Below, one piece after another: positions 17,354-23,658 of a stretch of 41,381 nucleotides of DNA. The first letter of the stretch is position 1; each line of letters starts with the position of its first letter. The notes beneath the pieces were generated by a model, which ran no database searches, was not told the DNA's origin, and saw only the letters and a program-made list of their open reading frames with translations. The translations under genes and the position numbers were made by a program. The DNA comes from Cyanobacteriota bacterium (GTDB taxonomy: Bacteria > Cyanobacteriota > Cyanobacteriia > PCC-6307 > Cyanobiaceae): assembly GCA_026389265.1 (NCBI GenBank), contig JAPLIE010000123.1, forward strand, positions 1-41,381. Direction: 5' to 3'.

Positions 17354-17690
17354 GCTTGAAGGCCTCCAGCACGCCCGCGTAGGTCGTCCCGAGGCGCAGG
17401 TTGTCGAGCATCACCCAGAGCAGCGGCGTCTCCTCGCCACGCACCGCCCGGGTGCGCAGCCGCACGAGCAACTCCATGGCGAGAACCAGCATGAACACCA
17501 CGGCCGGCCGGCCGCCCGGCACCCGCACCAGCAGCAGAGAAATCAAGTTCTGGCTCAGGAAATAACCCACCAGCAACGAGAGCAGCGCCAAGCTGGCGTG
17601 GCGCCAGCTGCGCCGCAGCTGGCCCACCAGGGACCGGCCGAGACGCCGTTCAAAGGCGGCATAGCGGGTGCGCTGCGGGGGATTCGTCAT
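17343..17690 (-). CDS. ycf20: Ycf20 family protein (DUF565)
   Basis: The 115-residue membrane protein has two hydrophobic helices (ASLALLSLLVGYFLSQNLI and PAVVFMLVLAMELLVRL). It ends [18 protein letters not shown], the typical Ycf20 finish, which is also conserved in algal plastids and plants. In plants and algae, Ycf20-like proteins have been linked to non-photochemical quenching; a cyanobacterial role is not settled. It overlaps the cbbY stop by four bases at the start (ATGA at 17687-17690) and glyK by 11 bases at the end, so translation of the three genes is probably coupled. The family call rests on recognised pattern, not a search. Confidence 0.82.
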   Translation of the reverse strand: MTNPPQRTRYAAFERRLGRSLVGQLRRSWRHASLALLSLLVGYFLSQNLISLLLVRVPGGRPAVVFMLVLAMELLVRLRTRAVRGEETPLLWVMLDNLRLGTTYAGVLEAFKLGT

Positions 17691-18448
17691 GGGGCAGGAA
17701 GCAGCCGCTCCAGCCAGCTCAGCGTGACCTGGCCCTCCGGACAGGCCGGACCGTGCAGCAGGGCGAGGGGCCGATCCGAACCTCCTAGGCCATCCACCAC
17801 GGCGGCGGCGGCGGCAAAGACCCCGACCCCCTCATGGCGGGACAGGGAGCTGAGGGTCACGAGGGTGGTGAGCCCGGCCCCCCGGGCCGCCGCCAGACCC
17901 TGGGCCGAATCCTCCACCACCACCACCCGCTGCGGATCCAGGCCGGCCATGGCCATGGCCAAACGGTAGCCCTGCGGATCGGGTTTCTTGCGGCTCACGT
18001 CATCGCCGCTGATCCAGCCCTGGAAGGCCCCAGCCACCCCCGCGAGACTGCCGGCCATGAAGGCCTCCACCGCGGCCCGGGAACTGGTGGTCACGATGAT
18101 CTGGGTGAGACCGGCGGCGGCGGCGGCGCCAATCAATCGCTCCACCCCCTCCCGCAGCGGGATCGAGCCGCTATGCATCAGCTCGGCGTAGTGGCGCTTT
18201 TTGGCTGCCACCAGAGCATCGAGAAGGGGCTCGGAGGGTGGGCTGCCCTCCAGGTCCGTGAGGAAGCGGGCCATCCGCTCTCGCCCCCCGGCGATTCCTA
18301 GGTCGTCGAGATAACGGGCCCGATCCCAGCGCCAGGGCAGACACGCCTCGGCGAGAGCTTGGTTGTAAGCCACCCGATGGCCATCGAGTTCCGTCTCGGC
18401 GAGGGTGCCATCCAGATCCCAGAAAATCGCCTCAAGGGAAGGAGCCAC
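17687..18448 (-). CDS. cbbY: CbbY-type HAD phosphatase (xylulose-1,5-bisphosphate phosphatase)
   Basis: CbbY removes a phosphate from xylulose-1,5-bisphosphate, a misfire product that inhibits Rubisco. The HAD motifs are clear: I FWDLDGTLAETE, II in IIVTTSSRAAV, III SRKKPDPQGYRLA and IV VVVVEDSAQGLAAARGAG. The cap region ETELDGHRVAYNQA and IAGGRERM match plant and Rhodobacter CbbY closely, rather than general phosphoglycolate phosphatase. I chose GTG at 18448 (MAPSLEAIFWDLDG), giving 253 residues, because the sequence before it is not conserved-looking. The open frame itself extends to 18508. A TAGAAC hexamer just upstream may be its -10 box. It is first in an operon with ycf20 and glyK and divergent from recJ. 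A less likely alternative is a phosphoglycolate phosphatase. Confidence 0.85.
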   Translation of the reverse strand: MAPSLEAIFWDLDGTLAETELDGHRVAYNQALAEACLPWRWDRARYLDDLGIAGGRERMARFLTDLEGSPPSEPLLDALVAAKKRHYAELMHSGSIPLREGVERLIGAAAAAGLTQIIVTTSSRAAVEAFMAGSLAGVAGAFQGWISGDDVSRKKPDPQGYRLAMAMAGLDPQRVVVVEDSAQGLAAARGAGLTTLVTLSSLSRHEGVGVFAAAAAVVDGLGGSDRPLALLHGPACPEGQVTLSWLERLLPAP

Positions 18449-18507
18449 CGCGCCACCGGTTCTACCGCCGCAGGGTAGGGCTGGCGACACCGGCGGCGGG
18501 CAGCACA

Positions 18508-20439
18508 ATGCGGAGGTGCCTGCCCCTTACCTTGCCCTTCCTCGACACGCAACCCTGGGTCCTCCCACCACCCCTGTCACGGCGGCATCCCCCCACCGGG
18601 GTTGATCACGGGCCCGGGGTTTCCCTGGATTGCCCCGCGGTCGATCTGCCGGAGGAGCTGTTAGCGGTGCTGCGACGCCGGGGCCACCTCAGCGACAGCA
18701 GCCTCCGCAGCCTCCTGGATCCCCCCCGGGCGCCCGATCCCCACGACCACTTCCCCGACCTCGCCAAGGCGGTGGAACGGCTGGAGCGGGCCTGCCGCTC
18801 TGGCGAAAGCCTGGCCGTCTGCGGCGACTATGACGCCGATGGCATGACGAGCACAGCCCTGCTAGTGGGCGTGCTCCAGCGGCTCGTGGCACGACCGCGG
18901 GCCTCCATCCCGAGCCGGGCCAACGATGGCTACGGCCTCAATGCCGGCATGGTCGAGGCCCTGGCGGCCGATGGCGTGGGCCTGATCATCACGGTGGATA
19001 ACGGCGTGGCAGCCCGGGAGGCCCTGGATCGGGCCGCCGCCCTGGCGGTGGATGTGATTCTCACCGACCACCACACCCTGCCGGCCGAACGGCCGCCCCA
19101 CCTGGCCCTGCTCCATCCGGCCGTCACCCCTCCGGATTCCCCCTATAGGGGCCTGGCCGGCGTGGGCCTGGCCCATGTGCTGGCCAGCGCCCTCTGCCGC
19201 CGGGTGGGCCGGCAGGACGGCGAAGCGATCGCCCTCGACCTGTTCTGCATCGGCACCATCGCCGACATGGCCCCCCTGGTGGGGGTGAACCGGCGCTGGC
19301 TGCTCGACGGCCTGCCCCGCCTGGGCCGAACCAGGCTGGAGGGGCTGCGGGCCCTGCAGCGCCTGGCGGGCCTGGAGGCTCCGCAGCTCAATGCCGAAGC
19401 CGTGGGCTTCCAGATCGCCCCACGGATCAACGCCGTTGGACGGCTGGGCGATCCCCTGCTGGTGGTGGACCTGCTCACCACCGACGAACCGGAGCGGGCC
19501 CTCGAACTGGCGCGGCAATGCGATGGGCTGAACCGGCAACGGCGCGAGCTTTGCAGCGCCATCGAGGCGGAGGCGGTGGCCCTGCTGGAGGCCGATGGCC
19601 TAGCGACTCCGCCGTTCGTGCTGCTGGCCCAGACCCATTGGCACCATGGCGTGATCGGCATCGTGGCCGCCCGGCTGATGGAGCGCTGCGGTCGTCCGGT
19701 GGCGCTCCTGGCCGATGAAGGGAACGGAAGGCTGCGGGCTTCGGTGCGGGCGCCGCGCGGCTTCGCCGTGGACCAGGCGCTCCAGGCCTGCGCTGATCTG
19801 CTGCTGCGCCACGGCGGCCATCCAGCCGCCGGTGGTTTCACCGTGCTGGCGGCACGGGTGGGGGAGCTTCAGTCGCGCCTTGAAGAGTTGGCCCAGGACT
19901 GGCTTGATGGGGCCGGCCAGGCCATGGCCGTGGAGCCCGAAACCCTGCTGCGCTTCGAGCGGATCGACCGCGAGTTCTGGGAACAGCTCCGGCGCCTGGA
20001 GCCCTTCGGAATTGGCCATCCGGCCCCCGTGTTCTGGAGCAGCGGCTGCCAGGTTCTCGAGCAGCGGCTGCTGCGGGGTGGCCACCTGCAGCTCCAGCTC
20101 GAGCAGAACGGGCTGCAGCGCCGCGCCATGGCCTGGCGCTGGCAGGGGGGGGCTGAGCTGCCCGCCCAGGTGGATGTGGCCTACCGCCTCCGGATGGATC
20201 GCTGGCAAGGGGAGGAGAGGCTTCAACTGGAGCTTGTGGGCGTACGGCCTGCGGGCAGCGGCGGCTTGGTGCTGCGACGCCGCGATCGCACTTACTGGTG
20301 CTCCCGCCACGCCGACGGGCTCATCATCCGCAATGCCGCCGGTGAGGAGGTACGCAGCGGCATCCACGACGAGCATTCCCACCCCTACCTACGCGCCCTG
20401 GTGCGAGAGGCCGCCATGGCCCTGGGTCTGACGGCCTGA
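18508..20439 (+). CDS. recJ: Single-stranded-DNA-specific exonuclease RecJ
   Basis: RecJ degrades single-stranded DNA 5' to 3' in RecF-pathway recombination, base excision and mismatch repair. The protein (up to 643 residues) has DHH phosphoesterase motif I CGDYDADGMTST (107-112 core), motif II ITVDNGV, motif III LTDHHTLP (187-189 DHH), motif IV CIGTIADMAPL and the DHHA1 motif GGHPAAGGF, followed by an OB fold. All metal-binding residues look intact. The start is uncertain: ATG 18508 sits inside a CACAAT hexamer that resembles a -10 box. TTG at 18532 (MPFLDTQPWVLP) begins closer to the family's typical PWVL opening. Its TGA overlaps the CLC start (TGATG), so the two genes form an operon. Confidence 0.94.
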   Translation: MRRCLPLTLPFLDTQPWVLPPPLSRRHPPTGVDHGPGVSLDCPAVDLPEELLAVLRRRGHLSDSSLRSLLDPPRAPDPHDHFPDLAKAVERLERACRSGESLAVCGDYDADGMTSTALLVGVLQRLVARPRASIPSRANDGYGLNAGMVEALAADGVGLIITVDNGVAAREALDRAAALAVDVILTDHHTLPAERPPHLALLHPAVTPPDSPYRGLAGVGLAHVLASALCRRVGRQDGEAIALDLFCIGTIADMAPLVGVNRRWLLDGLPRLGRTRLEGLRALQRLAGLEAPQLNAEAVGFQIAPRINAVGRLGDPLLVVDLLTTDEPERALELARQCDGLNRQRRELCSAIEAEAVALLEADGLATPPFVLLAQTHWHHGVIGIVAARLMERCGRPVALLADEGNGRLRASVRAPRGFAVDQALQACADLLLRHGGHPAAGGFTVLAARVGELQSRLEELAQDWLDGAGQAMAVEPETLLRFERIDREFWEQLRRLEPFGIGHPAPVFWSSGCQVLEQRLLRGGHLQLQLEQNGLQRRAMAWRWQGGAELPAQVDVAYRLRMDRWQGEERLQLELVGVRPAGSGGLVLRRRDRTYWCSRHADGLIIRNAAGEEVRSGIHDEHSHPYLRALVREAAMALGLTA

Positions 20440-21809
20440 TGGGGGCACCGGTTCGCGCCGAAAGCGGAAGAAGCGCGAGCGGCTGGCTGCTTCAGGGCTG
20501 CGCCATGGCGGGGGTGGGCCTGGCCGTGGGTCTGGCCTGCTGGCCACTCAACGCCATCGACAGGCTCCAGGACTCCCTGATCAGCAGGCTTCCGGCCTAC
20601 GGCGGCGGCTGGACGGGCCTGACCCTGGCGCTGGCCTTGGCGCCGATCGCCACCGTGCCCCTGCTGCTGGCGCTCCAGGCCGGTGTGCTGCGCCGTTCTG
20701 CAGGGTCGGGTTTACCCCAGCTCCTGGAGGCCCTCCAACGGCCGGAACGGCGGGACCTCCTGCTTGCGGCCGGAACGACGGCCGGGAGAATTGCGCTCTG
20801 GGGAGCGGCCAGCCTGGCCCTGCTGCCGATCGGCCGGGAAGGTCCCGCCGCCCAGCTCGGGGCCGCCGTGGCCCACGGGCTGGGCCGGGGCCTCCTCGGC
20901 AGCGACCTGCTGGCCGCCGCCGCCGGGGCAGGCCTGGCCGGTGCCTTCAACACCCCCTTGATGGGGGTGATCTTCGTGGCCGAGGAGCTGAGCCGCCGCT
21001 TCCAGCCGAACCTGATTTGGCCTTCGCTGCTGATGGCCGGCGTGGCGGCCGAGGTGGCCGGTCTAGGCGGCCAACCGCTCTTCGCGCTCGGCAGCCAGGC
21101 CACCCCCTGGGCGGAGCTGGACCAGGCCTTATGGGCCCTTCCTGTAGGCCTCGGGGCAGGACTTCTCGGAGCCCTGATGGCCAGGATGCTGGTGCTCGGC
21201 ACCGCCTGGATCCTGCCCCTGGCCCGGGCCCATCCCTTGGCCACGGGGCTGGCGGTGGGCACGGCCCTGACCACCCTCACCCTGATCAGTGGAGGGGAAA
21301 GTTCTGGGGATGGAGAAACGCTTCTGCGCCACACGCTGAGCTTGGAGGGCCTGGAAGGATCCGGTGCCGAGGCCCTGGGCTGGTCGGGCGCCGCTCGCTG
21401 GGGCGCCCTTGTGGTGATGCGCTTGGTGGGACCCGTGCTCGCCCTAGCGGCCGGCATCCCTGGAGGGGTGATCGATCCAGCCTTCGCCGTGGGTGGCAGC
21501 TTCGGTGGAGGTCTGTTGGAGCTCTTGGGCGGGCCGAGCGGGCTTGGGGTGTTGCTGGGGATGGCGGCGGGGCTAGCCGGAGCCACCCAGCTGCCGGTGA
21601 TGAGCCTGGCCTTCGCGATCCGAATCGCCGGAGCGCAACAACTATTGCCCGGCCTGCTGCTGGCAGCCCTACTGGGGGCAGTGGTCGGGCGATGGCTGAT
21701 GCCGCTACCGCTCTACAGGGCGCTGGAGAATCTTGCTTCCAATCAGCAGATCCTCAGTACCAAGCAACCGTTTAGCGATGGTCCACCGAAGCGGGAGGGC
21801 CGTCCATAA
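20439..21809 (+). CDS. CLC family chloride channel or chloride/proton antiporter
   Basis: CLC proteins are dimers of 18-helix subunits moving chloride (or fluoride), as channels or H+ exchangers. The 456 residues hold the three selectivity motifs: GSGLPQ (near residue 90), GREGPAAQLG with the gating glutamate, and GGVIDPAFAVGG in place of the canonical GxFxP. FVAEELSRRF carries an acidic residue where antiporters keep the internal proton glutamate, which favours Cl-/H+ exchange. There are no C-terminal CBS domains. The protein starts at an ATG overlapping the recJ stop, so translation is coupled. The physiological role (ion balance across plasma or thylakoid membrane) is inference. A 9-bp hairpin lies about 50 bases after the stop. 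Confidence 0.93.
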   Translation: MGAPVRAESGRSASGWLLQGCAMAGVGLAVGLACWPLNAIDRLQDSLISRLPAYGGGWTGLTLALALAPIATVPLLLALQAGVLRRSAGSGLPQLLEALQRPERRDLLLAAGTTAGRIALWGAASLALLPIGREGPAAQLGAAVAHGLGRGLLGSDLLAAAAGAGLAGAFNTPLMGVIFVAEELSRRFQPNLIWPSLLMAGVAAEVAGLGGQPLFALGSQATPWAELDQALWALPVGLGAGLLGALMARMLVLGTAWILPLARAHPLATGLAVGTALTTLTLISGGESSGDGETLLRHTLSLEGLEGSGAEALGWSGAARWGALVVMRLVGPVLALAAGIPGGVIDPAFAVGGSFGGGLLELLGGPSGLGVLLGMAAGLAGATQLPVMSLAFAIRIAGAQQLLPGLLLAALLGAVVGRWLMPLPLYRALENLASNQQILSTKQPFSDGPPKREGRP

Positions 21810-21861
21810 CCCTGCCCGTGCAGCTGGTTCGATCCTGTGGAGCTGCTCCGAGGCTCTAATA

Positions 21862-21882
21862 CCCTGGGGACCATCCCCGGGG
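21862..21882. terminator. Hairpin between convergent CLC and psb30 genes, possible bidirectional terminator
   Basis: A 9-bp stem with one T-G wobble and a three-base loop (CCCTGGGGA 21862-21870, CCA, TCCCCGGGG 21874-21882) lies between the two 3' ends. It also contains the 12-base palindrome ATCCCCGGGGAT (21873-21884). Neither side has a real T-run, although the minus-strand side continues into ATTAGAG. I see it as a plausible weak two-way terminator. Confidence 0.45.
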
Positions 21883-21934
21883 ATCATCCAATGCATCTGT
21901 CGGGCGAGGCCCGCGCAGGCATGGGCCTAAAGCG

Positions 21935-22042
21935 TCAGAGGGCGCCGCGGCGATAGAAGAGGATGAAGATCACCGCCGGACCCGCCAGGGTGATCAGGGC
22001 CAGAGCAGCGAAATTGGAGATCAGGTGGAAGTCGATGCCCAT
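21935..22042 (-). CDS. psb30: Photosystem II protein Psb30 (Ycf12)
   Basis: Psb30 is a one-helix subunit at the edge of the photosystem II reaction centre near PsbJ and cytochrome b559, helping stability. The 35 residues begin [20 protein letters not shown] and end in [15 protein letters not shown]. The AGPxxIFxLxxRRGxL ending is the Psb30/Ycf12 signature, with a single membrane helix at about 8-30. ATG at 22042 and TGA at 21935-21937 define a complete gene that size filters usually miss. It is convergent with the CLC gene and divergent from the CxxCxxCC protein. Its upstream region (22043-22146) should hold the promoter; I cannot fix the boxes. Confidence 0.92.
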   Translation of the reverse strand: MGIDFHLISNFAALALITLAGPAVIFILFYRRGAL

Positions 22043-22146
22043 GGACGTCGCTCGTAAATGTGATTCGAAGCAACATGCTAATCGCCCAGGGATGGGATTT
22101 CGGCCCGCTGGGATGCCAGTGTGATGGCTTGTCATGGGCGATCGCC

Positions 22147-22563
22147 ATGACCCTGAGCGGGAATCCGAGCAGAAGCAGGCTTGAAGGCCCCACGAATGGC
22201 GGCTCCAGCCCCAAGGAGGTGTGGCGGTGCATCCCGGGCTGCGGCTCCTGCTGCCGACTTGATCCCGCCCTGCGGGCTGAAGCCATCGAAGCCCTCAGCC
22301 CCCAGCAGCGGAGCACCTATCTGGCCATGGTGGGTAGCGATGGTTGGTGCATCCATTTCGACACCGGCGGCTGTCGTTGCCGGATCTACGACGAGCGACC
22401 CGATTTCTGCCGCATCAGCTCCCTGGTCGGCCTTTTCGGCGACGACGGGGAGTCGGGCGATGCCCTGGCAATCGCCTGCTGCAAACAACAGATCCGCAGT
22501 GAGCATGGAGGCCGTGGCAGGGTGATGCGACGCTTTCTGAACGCGATTCGGAAGCCACGATGA
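22147..22563 (+). CDS. YkgJ-family CxxCxxCC metal-binding protein
   Basis: These proteins bind zinc or iron through a cysteine cluster; their cellular role is unknown. With ATG 22147 the product has 138 residues: a short hydrophilic leader, the signature C-x3-C-x2-CC in [14 protein letters not shown], and a second cluster [17 protein letters not shown] further cysteine pair lies in [14 protein letters not shown]. The open frame extends back to 22060 but lacks conserved features there. The stop overlaps the first UPF0016 gene by ATGA (22560-22563), so the gene is coupled to a predicted manganese/calcium transporter. That is suggestive, but not proof, of a shared metal theme. Confidence 0.85.
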   Translation: MTLSGNPSRSRLEGPTNGGSSPKEVWRCIPGCGSCCRLDPALRAEAIEALSPQQRSTYLAMVGSDGWCIHFDTGGCRCRIYDERPDFCRISSLVGLFGDDGESGDALAIACCKQQIRSEHGGRGRVMRRFLNAIRKPR

Positions 22564-23030
22564 GCAGCTCCACCAATCCAGGGCCCGATCCCGCGCTCCC
22601 TCCCGAACCGATCGGCTCCAGCGACGGAAGCGGCACCGCTGCGTCTCCATCCACCGCCGGCCAAAACGGCCAAGCCAAAGCAGCAGAAGCCGGAGCGTCC
22701 ACCACTTGGCTCGGGGTGTTCCTCACCACCGCCACCACGGTCTTTCTCGCCGAACTCGGCGACAAGACCCAACTCGCAGCCCTACTGCTCTCGGCGCAGT
22801 CTGGACGGCCGGTGGTGGTGTTCGTGGGGGCTTCCCTGGCGCTGATCTGCTCCAGCCTCGTGGGGGTATTGCTTGGGCGCTGGCTGTCCACGGTGATGGC
22901 GCCGGAACAATTGGAGCGAGCCGCCGGCGTATTGATGGTGGCCCTTGGCCTCTGGCTCGGCCGCCAGGCCGTGCTCAACCTGGCCCCTCTGCACCTGCTT
23001 CAACCCGGCCTGGCCGGTCTCGTCCGCTAG
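22560..23030 (+). CDS. UPF0016 (GDT1/Mnx family) half-size cation transporter, first of pair
   Basis: The GDT1 family exports Mn2+ or Ca2+; in Synechocystis (Mnx) and plastids (PAM71) it loads manganese into the thylakoid lumen for the oxygen-evolving complex. Full-size members have two copies of a three-helix unit, each with E-x-G-D-K-T/S. This 156-residue protein has only one, FLAELGDKTQLAALLL (motif at 65-70), preceded by a 45-residue hydrophilic, Ser/Pro/Ala-rich N-tail. The second unit is encoded just downstream as a separate gene. The start overlaps the upstream stop (ATGA). No manganese riboswitch is possible immediately upstream because that space is coding sequence. Confidence 0.9.
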   Translation: MSSSTNPGPDPALPPEPIGSSDGSGTAASPSTAGQNGQAKAAEAGASTTWLGVFLTTATTVFLAELGDKTQLAALLLSAQSGRPVVVFVGASLALICSSLVGVLLGRWLSTVMAPEQLERAAGVLMVALGLWLGRQAVLNLAPLHLLQPGLAGLVR

Positions 23031-23051
23031 AACCACGTTCGTTTGTCTTCC

Positions 23052-23360
23052 ATGCTGGCGCTGCTCGGATCCACGTTCATCACCGTGTTCCTGGCCGAAC
23101 TGGGGGATAAGACCCAGCTGGCAATCGTGAGCATCAGCGGCACCACCAGCCGCCCCGGCGCCGTCTTCGCCGGCAGTGCAGCGGCCTTAGTGCTGGCGAG
23201 TCTGGTCGGGGCTGCGGCGGGGGGATCCCTCTCGAGCGTGATCCCACCGGACGCCCTGCAGCTGCTGGCTTCGGTGGGTTTCCTGATCCTAGGGAGCCGG
23301 CTGATCCTGCGGTCCTCCCGCAGCTGCGATGGCGAGAGCGGGGAGACCCCCATTCCCTAG
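23052..23360 (+). CDS. UPF0016 (GDT1/Mnx family) half-size cation transporter, second of pair
   Basis: This 102-residue partner carries the same three-helix unit with FLAELGDKTQLAIVSISG (motif E16-T21), followed by two more hydrophobic helices (VLASLVGAAAGGSL and LLASVGFLILGSRLIL). It starts 21 bases after the first half-gene ends. The two proteins probably assemble, with inverted topology, as a heterodimer equal to one full-length Mnx. Compared with the first half it lacks the long N-tail. ATG 23052 is preferred over TTG 23043 since the membrane helix begins directly after it. Its TAG stop (23358-23360) is also part of a TAGAGT hexamer. Confidence 0.9.
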   Translation: MLALLGSTFITVFLAELGDKTQLAIVSISGTTSRPGAVFAGSAAALVLASLVGAAAGGSLSSVIPPDALQLLASVGFLILGSRLILRSSRSCDGESGETPIP

Positions 23361-23363
23361 AGT
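23358..23363 (+). promoter_or_regulatory. Candidate -10 element overlapping a stop codon, before the RNB gene
   Basis: TAGAGT is formed by the TAG stop of the second UPF0016 gene plus the next three bases. If used, the RNB-family gene would have a leader of about 290 bases. The gap 23361-23658 (298 bases) shows no gene. It is open in the RNB frame but reads as Pro/Arg/Ser-rich low-complexity sequence, with no convincing RNA structure by eye. Confidence 0.25.
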
Positions 23364-23658
23364 CAAGAAAGCTTCGGCAGGGAGGCCCCCAGGCCTGGAC
23401 GCCGAATCCCACACCGCCGGTATCCGGTCTGTCCGTTTCCGGGCAACCCCACACTCCAGGCAACCGTTCCCTCTCCGACCGATCGCCGCTTGGGGCACCC
23501 CTAGCCATGCCTCCCCGGCGCCGGCAAGGCCGTCGGAACCGGCCCGCTGGACTGGCCCCACACTCGGGCCCGGAATCTCCACCGCGAAAGTCCGCCTCCG
23601 GTCGCCCTTCCATCCCGCACCCCAAGCGCGTGCGCCTGCTCCCCGCATCCACCCCACG

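Noticed and set aside
21826-21835. GGTTCGATCC, identical to a tRNA T-loop core
   Set aside because: The flanking bases do not form the 5-bp T stem, and no acceptor or anticodon arms are present on either strand.
22043-22559. Possible manganese (yybP-ykoY) riboswitch before the UPF0016 pair
   Set aside because: The sequence immediately upstream codes for the CxxCxxCC protein, which overlaps the transporter start, and I see no such RNA fold in the gap before it.
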